Positions 11,101-20,940 of a stretch of 64,000 bases of DNA are shown piece by piece; position 1 is the first letter of the stretch, and each line of letters starts with the position of its first letter. A program made the position numbers and the translations under genes. The stretch covers positions 7,658,873 through 7,722,872 of the forward strand of contig CM055107.1 in assembly GCA_029204225.1 (NCBI GenBank), in the 5' to 3' direction. The notes beneath the pieces were generated by a model. The model did no database searches. It had not been told where the DNA came from and saw only the letters and a list, made by a program, of their open reading frames with translations. The DNA is from Diphasiastrum complanatum (taxonomy: Eukaryota; Streptophyta; Lycopodiopsida; Lycopodiales; Lycopodiaceae).

Positions 11101-12074
11101 GCCATTAAAGATGAAAAATACTCTTTATGATATGTCATATGAGAAGTGGCTCCACTATCAATCCACCAAGGATCAATGTCTCCATGATTAGCCAACAAGC
11201 AAGATGACATAACAAAAGCATCATTTGAAAGAAGCTCATCCCCACCCTCATCAATAGTTAGATTGGTTTGCTTTTCCCCTTGATCCCTCTTTTTCTTAAA
11301 ACAATCACTAGCAAAATGCCCTTTGACTCCACAATAGAAACATTTTAGCTTAGATCTATCCTTCTTTTTGCCAAAAGTAGAGTGCTCACCTTGGTCTTGC
11401 CCTTTAGACCAATTGCTTTTACCTTTGCCCTTGAACTTGCCTTTAGAGAACATTGCCTCCTCTTCTCCTCCTTGAGATGTAGAAGATGCTCCCACTCTTG
11501 CTTGCAACCTGAATTCTTCAGCCAACAAGACCTCTTGCAAGTCTCCAACACTTGGTAAACATTTTTGGATAGCATAACTTTGAACAAGATTAGCATGATC
11601 ATCCAACAAGCCATTGAGAATCACTTGAACAAGCTCCTCATTATTTATGCCATCATTAATGCATGCTAACTCATCATTCAATGCTTTAACTCTCAAAACA
11701 AAAGCATGTCCATTCTCACTCTTCTTTTGCATACAAGAAAAGATTTGCCTTCTTAAAGTCAACACTCTAGAAGTAGACTTGGATTCATAAACCTTCTTCA
11801 AGGCTTCCCAAGCTTCACTAGATGATGTGCACTTACCAACCTCTTTGATAAGCTCATTTGTCACATTCATCTTGATCATGTGAAGGGCTTTCTTTGCCCT
11901 CTTGTCATACATCAATTGTTCTTGAGGTGCCAAAGGTCTCTCCTCCACACCTACAACAATATCCATCAACTCATTCATCTCAAGCAAAGACTCCATCCTT
12001 ACTTTCCAAGTAGAATAGTTGAGGGAGGTAAGCCTATCATTGCTTTCCAACATGTAGCCTCCATTTGTAGCCAT
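8124..12074 (-). CDS. gag-pol: Intact Ty1-copia Gag-Pol polyprotein, 1316 aa
   Basis: Single frame from ATG at 12074; the TGA lies inside the 3' LTR and the last codons (KLVEEGV) overlap the purine tract. Domain order is gag, protease, integrase, RT, RNase H, which defines Ty1-copia. Gag occupies roughly residues 1-260, with a CCHC knuckle at 245-258 (CFYCGVKGHFASDC). The protease active site is DSG at 306-308. GAG-pre-integrase lies near 437-486. The integrase triad is D503, D565 and E601, with LRSDNGGEY and NGVAERKNRT. RT has YVDD at 992-995. RNase H has candidate acidic residues at about 1156, 1198 and 1234, and TKALG near the end. The length is typical and no key residue is missing. The protein is expected to be cut by its own protease and to assemble particles in the cytoplasm. 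Confidence 0.97.
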   Translation of the reverse strand: MATNGGYMLESNDRLTSLNYSTWKVRMESLLEMNELMDIVVGVEERPLAPQEQLMYDKRAKKALHMIKMNVTNELIKEVGKCTSSSEAWEALKKVYESKSTSRVLTLRRQIFSCMQKKSENGHAFVLRVKALNDELACINDGINNEELVQVILNGLLDDHANLVQSYAIQKCLPSVGDLQEVLLAEEFRLQARVGASSTSQGGEEEAMFSKGKFKGKGKSNWSKGQDQGEHSTFGKKKDRSKLKCFYCGVKGHFASDCFKKKRDQGEKQTNLTIDEGGDELLSNDAFVMSSCLLANHGDIDPWWIDSGATSHMTYHKEYFSSLMAFDGDRKVIYTANDGECAIKGIGTIPISLSTNRNIELKDVLLIPSITKNLLSVSQMLDKGFKVEFDGDACLIKKGCSIIAKGKRQGKLFKLDACVVANQVGCMANEQMSIQEVWHKRMGHLNYKALEVIAKKEVVRGLPKSLTCLNHVCEECALSKSHRLPYTRSISRSKMPFSLLHSDIHGVTTISNGGAKMYVTFIDDFSRFCWVYLLKSKDEVFDVFVKFKVAIETQFTTKIKCLRSDNGGEYISNKFKAFCDEHGIKREYTCPRTPQQNGVAERKNRTLCESAKAMRLNANLPKPFWSDALLCANFLCNRWPSVVLEGKTPFEALFGTKPNVKFLRTFGCICYFNITLDDRTKEDPSSRKGIFVGYSEVSKAYRIYVPSIKKVFTSRDVIFDEGNIPKVVSSDDGVVATNVLDDNGVDDTLDVDVEEASSSQIPRRTPRHKVKPSRLTYDGKGKQVVDGSNYAFLTSFDVPSCVDEARQEEEWIQAMDLEFEALMKNNTWRLVELPKGKSAIGCKWIFKVKTNQDGSINKLKARLVAKGYAQEHGIDYEETFAPVAKMVSIRVIISLATLYGWDLWQLDISNAFLNGDLEEEVYMEQPESYVSHSKPNHVCFLQKSLYGLKQAPRSWYARLNSFLLSQNFTMSEYDHSLYFRISANDVTILLIYVDDIILSGGNKEDIEDIKKALNKEFEVHDLGLLSYILGIEVIRTSQITFISQEKYAISILNRFHMVDANPIDTPMESHVKLTIRGNERSFEDITLYRKLIGSLIYLTITRPDLSYCVGRLSQFMQDPSIEHWKLGKRILRYISGTKDFGIVYRGSSPNLFGFSDSDFAGDLMDRKSINAHAIFIGDGAISWMSKKQATISLSSSEAEYKALTSCTKEMVWIKRMIMELHLLDFSESPIIFCDNLSAQSLASNPVFHARSKHIEVAYHFVREQVLAKEIKLEHVPSKECVADIFTKALGKDLFFKHRTSLGVLSKSMLKLVEEGV
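8129..8138 (-). other. Polypurine tract of the intact copia element
   Basis: GAAGAGGGAG on the minus strand directly abuts the 3' LTR (which starts TGTG). It primes plus-strand DNA synthesis in this class. Confidence 0.85.
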
Positions 12075-12670
12075 GTTGCAATGATTGATCTCTGATCTTT
12101 GACCTGTTCCAATGCACTAAGCACTCTCTTGAATCAACAAATGAAACACAAGAAGAAATCACAAAGATTTGGAACCTAAAACCTTACTTTTTCTCTCTTT
12201 TCCTCACTTTTTCCTTAATTTTAGCCACTAGTTTTATGATTTCTTGATCAAACCAAGACCAAACCTCAATATACTTGCTTTTCCCTCACTCCTAAGATTG
12301 AAATACACTCTTGAATCATTCAGCAAACTGAAAATCAGAGGGTTACATCAATTTTGAAGTTTTTGACATGAAGAAGCAAGAAATTGAATCAAAAAACTAT
12401 ATGCTAGAATGGAAAACTAATAGGATCTTGTTGGATCTTGCATCTCCCTCTTTCCAAAACAATTTTTGTCTCCTTATTCTGATAAGTACAGAGGGAATTC
12501 GCCCTACTTCAATTGAAATGCATACAAATGATGTTTTGATCACAAAGATCCAATTTCTACACATAAATCAACAAGATTTTTAGCTAGAAACTTGATTGGA
12601 ATGCTACAAAAGCAAACTCGCCCACAAATCTCTTCTAAATCTGGCAAAACCTGCACATTTGGCCGCCTAA
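12075..12670 (-). other. Leader of the intact copia element
   Basis: About 600 bases between the primer site and the gag ATG. No long frame was seen; packaging signals would be expected here. Confidence 0.7.
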
Positions 12671-12683
12671 TGCTCTGATACCA
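12671..12683 (-). other. Primer-binding site, initiator Met tRNA
   Basis: TGGTATCAGAGCA on the minus strand directly follows the 5' LTR, matching the 3' end of plant tRNA-iMet. Confidence 0.95.
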
Positions 12684-13336
12684 TGTGAAAAACTCAGATC
12701 CAAAAGATGCTAAAGTTTCATAAAGATCTTGGCCATGGAAGTTATGCACATCTAGATTGAAAAAATGATAGAAATTGTGATGTTAAGCATACTAAACATC
12801 AACTAAACATCAAAATCTGATCATAAGCTTCCACAAACAGAAACTTGCTGTCCCTGTCCGTACTTCAGAGCCTACAACCTGCATTTCACACGTGTGAAGC
12901 CATAGCAACAAAGAAATCACAATTCTAGTGGCTAGAATGCAAGATATGAACAAAAAAGTGAGAGAGAAGAAGATGGACCTTCAAAGAGCATAACATTCAA
13001 TCAATAGAATGAAAATGAGATGTGTACATACTCGTGGAGATGGCTATTTATAGCAGCCATAGTGCCTCTTGACCACTTGTCTTATGATAGGCTAAAATTG
13101 GGGTCCAATAGGATTCACCCATATACCTAGAAATTTGGTCAAATAGGAATGCACCAAATTATGAGCCAATAGAAGAGCTCCACACTCGACCTCCTCTAAT
13201 TAATGTGACCTCAAAAGTAGTGTACACATACTTTGGGCCTCTACATACATGTATGAACCTATCTCTAACTTTTATTTGGCCATAGGCCTACAAAATCTCA
13301 AGTTAGGAAAATACTACTAGTTGACAATTTTTCACA
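12684..13336 (-). repeat. 5' LTR of the intact copia element
   Basis: 653 bp, pairs with 7476-8128. On the minus strand it holds a TATAAATAG-like promoter word near 13050. Confidence 0.97.
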
Positions 13337-13341
13337 GAGAT

Positions 13342-13621
13342 TCCACAAGAAGACTCACTAATGATGTCAAGCTTCTCTTCATCAAATTTCAAGGGGGAAG
13401 ATCCGTGGTGCATAGATAGTGAGGCAAGTTCTCACATGACAAGCAAGAGGGAGCATTTTTCAAACCTTTTGTCTTATGAAGGCCTATCAAGTCTATTTTT
13501 ACATCAAATGATAATGTTTGTGTTAGAATATTTTTGTGAAGATTCTTTCAACGTATTCCAGATGCCGAAAGTGCCTAATGGATATCAAGTGAAGGAATCG
13601 AGCCACCAAACTACATTATGA
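13342..13621 (+). pseudogene. Continuation of the older copia element: protease region
   Basis: Resumes the frame cut at 7475 and reads through EDSLMMSSFSS to PWCIDSEASSHMTSKREHFS. The protease motif has Glu in place of the conserved Gly (DSE for DSG), which should inactivate it. After about 45 codons, copia similarity is lost. Confidence 0.85.
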
Positions 13622-14010
13622 AACATTGACGATCAACCAAGAAGCAGTTCCAGAATCTAGATTCATCAAAAACACCAATATCAGAAGGTCAACCAGGGGA
13701 CTGGCCAACGAGCGAAAACAAAGCCCAACACCTCTCCAACATATTTTACAACGACAGGAACTAAAGCATGGCTGATTCAACAAAGAAACTTAGATCTAAT
13801 TGTAAATATAATGTCAGACACCCTTAGAAAGTGCATTGTACTTGTAAGCCGATGGCCCGAGAAATAGATTTAGATCTATGTTTAAATGGGCCAATAATAA
13901 GAAAGGACCCAAGTAGTTTAAAATGCATTTTGACTTATAACTTTTTAAGATAGTCAAGTTGTTATGGCACATGGTTTTTGAGTGAACCAAAAACCCTAAC
14001 CCTCTACTAG
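13622..14010. other. Unassigned stretch before the gypsy fragment
   Basis: No coding pattern. It lies between copia protease and gypsy RT sequence, so it must contain the junction between two elements. It may be LTR sequence, but no partner copy was found. Confidence 0.4.
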
Positions 14011-14165
14011 ATGACCATCCAACTAGAATGGACAGCTAAAGCCACTGAGGCTTTCCACAAACTCAAGAAGGCCTTAGTAACCGCACCTATCCTCCGACCC
14101 CCAATCTGGACCATAGAATTTCATGTCCATACAGACGCCTCTAAGTATGCCATAGGGAGTGTTAT
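14011..14165 (+). pseudogene. Ty3-gypsy pol: end of RT and start of RNase H
   Basis: The translation LEWTAKATEAFHKLKKALVT then APILRPP and HTDASKYAIGSV is the connection and RNase H start of Ty3-gypsy pol (catalytic Asp in TDAS). The frame is cut at GSV by an insertion. It resumes at 15058 with LTQPREYKKDYPIYF, restoring a normal RNase H order. Confidence 0.9.
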
Positions 14166-15052
14166 TGTAAAGACCACTAGGGAAAACCCCTAAGATGAGG
14201 ATAGGAGAAACACAATAAGAGAGACTATGGAGCCAAACCACCCAACCAAACCTAGATCAAAACCGGATCTAGCCCCCAAGCCATGCCGACGTGGAATTAA
14301 ATCTCAGAGTGACCAATAATCTCGAATACTAGAGGGCCGGTCTACCATATTAGGACTATTCCATGTCCTTAGCTGAATATGGCCATAACATTTTTCCTCC
14401 CTTAAACTAGTTTTGTCCTCAGAACGAGAAAAATAAGACATGAAATTTTTCCTTAAGCTTTCAACTTTTAACCAAGAATGATTATCCTTAGTTTGATCTT
14501 TCATTTTGAATAAGTACTCAGAGACACAACAATTCTACAATTGCTTGACTCTACACTGGAGTACCAACTCAAAACCCAAAGATACACTAAGCAATCAATA
14601 TTCCAAATGGACTGATCTTCTCCACTGTAAAAGTTCATCACCTTCATGTAATCCCAACTACATGAACCATTGGGTGAATTACCTCTTTTTTTAGATATCA
14701 AGTCCAAAAGCTAAAGAAATTTCATTGTTTTGACAATCTAAATCTTATCCACAATTTCTTGTAGATATCAGTGTTTCTTGGTACAAATATTCTTAGAATA
14801 TCCAAAATATTCTAAAATACAACAATTCAATCAACTAAAATCTCTAGGAAATCCATCAAGTTACTACAGTTACTCTAACAAATTATTAGCCTCATTTCTA
14901 GCATCACATGCAAAAAATCAGCAATCCATCTGAATATCAATAGATTTAACTGTCTCCTATAATCTGGAGATTTAGATTGAATCTCATACATTGGAGAGCC
15001 GATCTACCATATTAGGACTATTCCATGTCCCTAGCTGAATATGGCCATAATA
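14166..15052 (-). mobile_element. Small decayed LTR element inside gypsy RNase H
   Basis: An 887-bp insertion flanked by GTTAT (14161-14165) and GTTCT (15053-15057), a 5-bp duplication with one mismatch. The left end is an LTR of about 225 bp (14166-14390). On the minus strand its start (TGTTATGGCC) is preceded by the purine tract AAGGGAGGAAAAA. The last 70 bases on the right repeat the LTR start (both carry CCATATTAGGACTATTCCAT), but the rest of that LTR is lost. No coding was seen, so it is a deletion derivative or TRIM-like element. The tract and TGTTATG start match the gypsy-type LTRs at 40161 and 30988. Confidence 0.7.
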
Positions 15053-15200
15053 GTTCTGACACAACCTAGGGAGTACAAGAAAGATTATCCGATCTACTTC
15101 GCCAATAGGCAGTTGATTCCCGTGGAGACGAACTACACAACCACCGAGCGAGAAGCACTAGCCATGGTATATAGCGTGAAAACATTCCGCCATTACTTGC
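15053..15200 (+). pseudogene. Ty3-gypsy RNase H, middle part
   Basis: Reads LTQPREYKKDYPIYFANRQL, then NYTTTEREALAMVYSVKTFR and HYLL, typical gypsy RNase H with the catalytic Glu in TTTEREALA. It is cut by the large insertion at 15201 and continues at 20326 with LANPFIFFIDH. Confidence 0.92.
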
Positions 15201-16416
15201 TGTTGTAAAGCTACCTTTACAAGCTTTACTTCCGGCGCCAGCAACGCCCCTGCTGCTTCCGCCGCCAACAGCGCCGGCGCCGATCCCGGCGCCACTGTGA
15301 CCAGAATCCAGCCGACACCAAGTTCCTATGGCTGAAAATCTTTGATCGATTCTAGCGAAGTCCAGAGAGCTCAGATCGATGTGCAATCACCTCACACGAT
15401 CTAGGCATGATTAAAGGAAGCCTGAGGATCAATAAAATCTAGAGAGAGAAAATGACTTTCTAGAGAGAGAAAATCCTAGAGAGAGAAAAATGTGCTTTAC
15501 CAGCCTGGGTAGAGTGCTTGCTATGAGGGGGGGGGGGGGGGGGGGTGCCGAATCCCACCAATACTATAGGGGAGTGCGGGTTGCGACTCAGGACGAGCTC
15601 CAACAAGTCTCAGCCTCCCTTGCTGGAATGTTGTCATGGCATGCTAGCGCCTCGGAGATTGGGGTCGGTCACACACTTGAAATGTAACCTTTTCAAATTT
15701 ATCAATAAAGTGGGATTTTTCTCAAACTGACTCTAATTACCTTCTAGGTTTCAATGTTCGGTAAAAGCGCCAGTTGTAATACCGCTTCAAAATTTTTAAG
15801 TTGGCACATAGTTGAGGGTCGTATCCCAGGACGCCAACGGTATGCCGTCGGGACCATTCGGTCCGTGGCGCCAGCGGTATGCTGTCGGGACCATTTGGTC
15901 CAGGAACTGGTTGTCTCCATATCTGTCGCGGCTTGTGGTTCTAAGTGTTCCTTGCATGAACGTGAATGGGTTAAGCTCTTGGAAAACAGGCTCTAACCTG
16001 TTGGCTGAGTTGGATGGCTTGCTTGGGTGGAAGTAACCTGTTTATGAGTGTCCAGTCTGGCGTGGCGCCAGGTTGGCTTCCAGCGCTCGTGACGAAGCTT
16101 TCAGTTGGTTAAGTCTGATGTACGTCAGATCACTTGCTTGGAATAGATGTTACTCGTTTGTAACGAAGCTTCGAGTTGGTTAAGTTTGATGTATGTCGGG
16201 CAGCTTGCTTGGAGGGAAGTCACCAACATCGGGACCCCCGATCTGGCATGGCGCCAGGTTGGATCTCAATGTTGGTTTTCGGAACTTCAAGTTGGTTAAG
16301 TCTGATTGTTGTTGGTGAGTTGGCTGCTTGTATGTCAAGTGGGTTTGGATGGCAAGACTTGAAGGCTGGGAAACTAAGTCGTGGTTCCCGGCTCCCTTTG
16401 GGATGCCTGCGCTACA
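15201..16416 (+). repeat. 5' LTR of the LARD-like element
   Basis: Pairs with 19116-20320. It carries GGCGCC-rich words near its start and a poly-G run (about 15529-15545) that the partner lacks (GAGGGGAGG there). Confidence 0.9.
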
Positions 16417-16418
16417 TG

Positions 16419-16431
16419 TGGTATCAGAGCC
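16419..16431 (+). other. Primer-binding site of the LARD-like element
   Basis: TGGTATCAGAGCC two bases after the LTR; tRNA-iMet type. Confidence 0.9.
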
Positions 16432-16689
16432 AACTGGCCGGTCAGCTATGCGGATCTCACAGAAATGGCCACTGTTTGGGGTTCATCAAGACAACTGTTG
16501 TGCAAGGTGCTGCCCACATTGTAAGCACGGGTGCGTCCACGGTCGGGGTGGTCGGCAAAACGGGGGCTTGATGAGTCAAGGTGCTGCCCTTGAGGTGTAA
16601 GCATGGTCAGTTTCCGCGGTTCGGGCCTGGCGCCATCTGCACGTAGGAAAGATGAGACAATGTGTTGCCATTAGGTTGGTGTAAGCATG

Positions 16690-17260
16690 GTCTGTGTCTT
16701 GTGGGGTGCGGGGTGACATATTCGCGATAGGCACCGTTCGTTTAGCTATAAGGGCTATCGACCAAATTTGGTGGGGGTGTTATTGAGGCAATGTGCTGCC
16801 TAACGGTGAAAGCACGGGTGCGTCCACGATTGGGGTGGTATGCTGCCTATCGTTTAGCTATAAGAGCTATCGACTAGATTTGGTGGGGGCGTTACTGAGG
16901 CAATGTGCTGCCTAAGGGGTGGCATATTCAAGGATAGCTGCCGTTCGTTTAGCTATAAGGGCTATCGACCAAATTTGGTGGGGGCATTGCTGAGGCAATG
17001 TGCTGCCTAACGGTGAAAGTACGGGTTCGTCCACGATTGGGGGGATATGCTACCGATCGTTTAGCTATGAGGGCTATCGACTAGATTTGGTGGGGTCGTT
17101 ACTGAGGCAATGTGCTGCCTAACAGTGAAAGCACGGGTGCGTCCACGTGGGTGGTATATTCAAGGATAGTTGCCGATCGTTTAGCTATAAGGGCTATCGA
17201 CCAAAAAGTGGTGGGGCGTGATTGAGGCAATGTGCTGCTTAATGGTGAAAGCATCGATAG
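16690..17260 (+). repeat. Tandem repeats inside the LARD-like element
   Basis: The word GAGGCAATGTGCTGC recurs near 16783, 16896, 16990, 17103 and 17223 (spacing about 94-120 bases). It alternates with TTTAGCTATAAGGGCTATCG and GTGCGTCCACG. About five units, imperfect. Confidence 0.8.
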
Positions 17261-19115
17261 TTGGAGGGGTGTCCTATGTGGGCTGATTCTGTGATCGATT
17301 TGTATGGGCACGGCCAGGAAAAGGTCCTTTGGCAGGACTATCTCAAAGGGGGACCTTGTCTTTGTTACCTGTTAGTAAACCTGCCTGAGTGTCTTGCTTG
17401 TATGTATTCGTGGTGAGTCTTAGTACTCGTGTTTTACCTAGTTTGCATGATTGCTTGTGATACAAGGAGCTGATGGCTCGAGAAGGAACCTTTCTTTTGA
17501 AGGCTGATACCATCAAACAAAGAGGACTACATAATCTGTGGGGCGAATTTGCAGTTCAAGTACTCGCACGTGAACGACAACGAAACGACTCAATGTTTGC
17601 AAAGGATGGATGGCTAGCCTATTTTTTGGGTTAGTTTCATTTGCAACAATGCCCACCAGATGCAAGCAGGAAGTCAAAAGTTGGAAAGGGCAATTTCAGG
17701 AGAGATCTTCTATGGAGTAGTTGGTCTTCATTTGGGACGGCCACCTTCGGAACTGAAACTCACTAAGCATGGGTGATATCTAGTATCAGTTGGGTTTTTC
17801 CTCAAAGGGGAAAGACTAGGATCCTCTTCAGAGATTGGCAACAAGTTGGATCGAGCCATAATCCGAACAGATGGAAAACAAAGTGTTGGAAAGGCTTTTT
17901 GTCCGAAGAACTCTACTCTAAGTCCGATCAGCTGATTTTATAAGTGGAGGGGGAACTATCACACACACCTCTCTCTTGGGGCAAATTTTGAAGGAAAGTT
18001 GATCAAAACGGGGGCAAATTCAAGGTGACCTAGCCATACTCACACGAGGAGACTGGCGAACTTTGGACCTAATAACGTTGACAAGTTTTTGTTGTGGAAA
18101 GGAGAGCTTGTTATAGGCTTTCTCTGGACCAGCAATGATGAAGAAACATATGAGTACGCTGGCTTGTGTTACGTGTAAGGTAGCTGATCAATGAAGGAAC
18201 TGTGAAAGCTGAGTCTTGCATGAGAGACTTGGTATTTCGAACGGACGCTAAGGGACAGTTCGTGTTGAGATCGGACTAGTGCAAACTCTGGTGCATGTGT
18301 CTGATTCAAAGAGAGCTACTTGAAGCCAAGCTCGATGTACACTTCTTGTTTTGACTGTGAGGCAATTGACCAGTGATGGAATTGTGAAAGTCAAGTTTTG
18401 CGCGACGGACATGGTGCTTCAAACAAACGCAAAGAGATAGTTCGCATGCGGATCAAACTAGTGCAACCCTCTGGCTCTCCACAAGGTCAATGGTTACATT
18501 TGGGCTGATTCAAAGAGCTACTTCAAGCTAAGTGAGAGGTGCATTGCGGAGTACTCAGTCTTTGCCTACCTTAAAGAGCCAAGAAGGAAATGCATCAATA
18601 TCAGGCTGGAACAAGGAGAGAAATCAAGGTGCAGAAGCAACAAGGCACGGAGTGGACCATGAAGTGGGTAATCAAATGATACATCCTTTGGCTCAGGGAG
18701 CCTTGATACCTGTGCGGAATTGATCAAATCTGGAGCTCAGGGAGCTCAATACAAAGTGCATCAAGGACAAATCAGGAGCTTAAAGGAGTTCCAAAGTCGA
18801 AAGTCAAAAGCGACAAGGGCGAACATTTCAAAGAAAGGCCTCTGTCACTAGTTAATAAGGTTCTTGGGTTTTACGAAAGCGATATAAAATTTACGCTTTT
18901 CTCAGACAAAGAGATATTTTCAAGTTATGTAATTTTTCTGTACAAAGAGCTGAGCCTCCGACTTGTGGTGTGCCAGTTTCAATGTTAATAAAAAGTGGCC
19001 AGTAAATTGAGTACTGTGCCAAGTAGCTTAAATGTATATTTATTTTAATTGGGAGACACTTTTACTTTAATCTGACATCTGATGAGGACATCAGATTTTA
19101 TAAAGGTGGGGTGGA
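17261..19115 (+). other. Non-coding interior of the LARD-like element
   Basis: No open frame longer than about 65 codons and no retrotransposon motif. It contains loosely repeated blocks (for example GAACTGTGAAAGCTGAGT near 18198 and GAATTGTGAAAGTCAAGT near 18379). It ends in the purine tract before the 3' LTR. Confidence 0.6.
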
Positions 19116-20320
19116 TGTTCTAAAGCTACCTTTACAAGCTTTACTTTCGGCGCCACTGGCGCCAGCAGCGCCCCTGCTGTTCCAGGCGCCAACGGCGCCG
19201 GCGTTGCTCCCGGCGCCACTATGACCAGAATCCAGCCGATGCCAAGTTCCTATGGCTGAAAATCTTTGATCGGTTCTAGCGAAGTCCAGAAAGCTCAGAT
19301 CGATATGCAATCACCTCACACGATCTAGGCATGATTAAAGTAAGCCTGGGGATCAGTAAAATCTAGAGAGAGAAAATCCTAGAGAGAGAAAAATGTGCTT
19401 TACCAGCCTGGGTAGAGTGCTTGCTATGAGGGGAGGTGCCGAATCCCACAAATACTATAGGGGAGTGCGGGTTGCGACTCAGGGCGAGCTCCAACCAAGT
19501 CTCAGCCTCCCTTGCTGAAATGTTGTCATGGCTCTCGCCTTGGCATGCTAGTGCCCCGGAGACTAAGGTCGGTCACACACTTGAAATGTAACCTTCTCAG
19601 ATTTATCAATAAAGTGGGATTTTTCTCAAACTGACTCTGATTACCTTCTGGGTTTCAGTGTTTGGTAAAAGCGCCAATTGTAAGGCCGCTTCAAAATTTT
19701 TAAACTGGCACATAGTTGAGGGTCGTATCCCTGGACGCCAATGGTATGCCGTCGGGACCATTCGGTCTGTGGTGCCAGCAGTATGCTGTCGGGACCATTT
19801 GGTCTAGGAACTGGTTGTCTCCATATCTGTCGTGGCTTGTGGTTCTGAGTGTTCCTTGCATGAACGTGAATGGGTTAAGCTCTTGGGGAATGGGCTCTAA
19901 CCTGTCTGCTGAGTTGGATGGCTTGCTTGGATGGAAGTGACCTGTTTATGGCTATCCAGTCTGACGTGGCGCCAGGTTGGCTTCCAGCGCTCATGACGAA
20001 GCTTTCAGTTGGTTAAGTCTGATGTAAGTCAGACCGCTTGCTTGGAATGTATGTTACTCATTTGTAACGAAGCTTTGAGTTCGTTAAGTTTGATGTATGT
20101 CGGGTGGCTTGCTTGGAGGGAAGTCACCCACATCGGGACCCCCGATCTGGCATGGCGCCAGGTTGGATCTCAATGTTGGTTTTCGGAACTTGAAGTTGGT
20201 TAAGTCTGATTGTTGTTGGTGAGTTGGCTGCTTGTATGTCAAGTGGGTTTGGATGGCAAGACTTGAAGGCTGGGAAACTAAGTCGTGGTTCCCGGCTCCC
20301 TTTGGGATGCCTGCGCTACA
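19116..20320 (+). repeat. 3' LTR of the LARD-like element
   Basis: Pairs with 15201-16416, with point differences and small indels along its length. Confidence 0.9.
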
Positions 20321-20580
20321 CCTGCTAGCCAATCCATTCATCTTCTTCATAGATCACCAAGCCCCACTATATCTAGTAAATAGACCAGGCACTACCAGAA
20401 AGATCACCCGATGCCTGCTGCTTCTCCAAGAGTTTGACTTTAAAATAGCTGTTCACAAAGGAAAACAACACTATATGGCCGATCACCTCTCACAGATCCG
20501 CAATGTTCCTGAGAGTAGAGAGATCGATGACGAACTCCTTGATGCCATATTATTCGACGTCGATGTCGTCCCTCCATGAG
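20321..20580 (+). pseudogene. Ty3-gypsy RNase H, C-terminal part
   Basis: Reads LANPFIFFIDHQAPLYLVNR, then LLLLQEFDFKIAVHKGKQHY and MADHLSQI, the usual RNase H end of gypsy pol (DH, and the H-x-G-x3-Y-x-AD-LS motif). It directly continues the piece ending at 15200. A short acidic linker follows, with a TGA near 20578. Confidence 0.92.
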
Positions 20581-20682
20581 TGGGCTGCCGATATAGTTGG
20601 ATATCTTATGTCGGGACATCCTTCCTCTAAGATGAGCAAGGTAGAATGATGTAGGTTAATCATTAAATGTGTCCCTTTCACG

Positions 20683-20940
20683 TTGATAGTAGGACAACCT
20701 TATCACATCTGTAACGATGGAATCATACACCGTTGTGTCCTACCGCACGAAGTGTCCCAAGTCATAAGTATCGCCCACGAAGCAATAGAGGGAGGACATT
20801 TAGCTGCTAAAGCTACCAATAGGAAAGTGCTGCAACACGGCATGTTGTGGCCCACGATGTTCACTATCAAATTAAGAGGTGTGACGTGTGCCAACAGTTC
20901 AACCGAATCCAGAGAAAGGACATAATATCGTTACGACCTA
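20683..20940 (+). pseudogene. Ty3-gypsy integrase, HHCC zinc-binding domain
   Basis: Matches the integrase N-terminus: GIIHRCVLPHEVSQVISIAH, EGGHLAAKATNRKVLQHGM and LWPTMF. The CxxC pair (CDVCQQFNR) is found only after a one-base frameshift near 20880. In the uncorrected frame it reads as unrelated residues. Confidence 0.88.

Larger units (their letters stand above)
7476..13336 (-). mobile_element. Complete Ty1-copia retrotransposon, recent insertion
   Basis: The 5861-bp element has two 653-bp LTRs (3' LTR 7476-8128, 5' LTR 12684-13336), each beginning TGTGAAAAATT and ending TTTTTCACA on the minus strand. By eye they differ at two bases (about 0.3%). The target duplication GAGAT flanks it at 7471-7475 and 13337-13341. 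The primer site (12671-12683) is a perfect match to TGGTATCAGAGC, and a purine tract abuts the 3' LTR. The only internal coding region is one uninterrupted gag-pol frame. It sits inside the gag of a related older element. Every structural part is present, so transposition competence is plausible but not shown. Confidence 0.97.
15201..20320 (+). mobile_element. Large non-autonomous LTR retrotransposon (LARD-like)
   Basis: A 5120-bp element inserted in gypsy RNase H. Its LTRs are 15201-16416 (1216 bp) and 19116-20320 (1205 bp), starting TGTT and ending GCTACA. The target duplication is CTTGC/CCTGC (15196-15200 and 20321-20325). A primer site, TGGTATCAGAGC, begins at 16419, and a purine-rich tract (AAAGGTGGGGTGGA) abuts the 3' LTR. 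The 2.7-kb interior has no recognisable gag or pol but holds a tandem repeat. Known LARDs share this plan: long LTRs and a non-coding interior moved by a partner's enzymes. The LTRs differ at many sites, so the insertion is older than the copia element at 7476. Confidence 0.88.
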
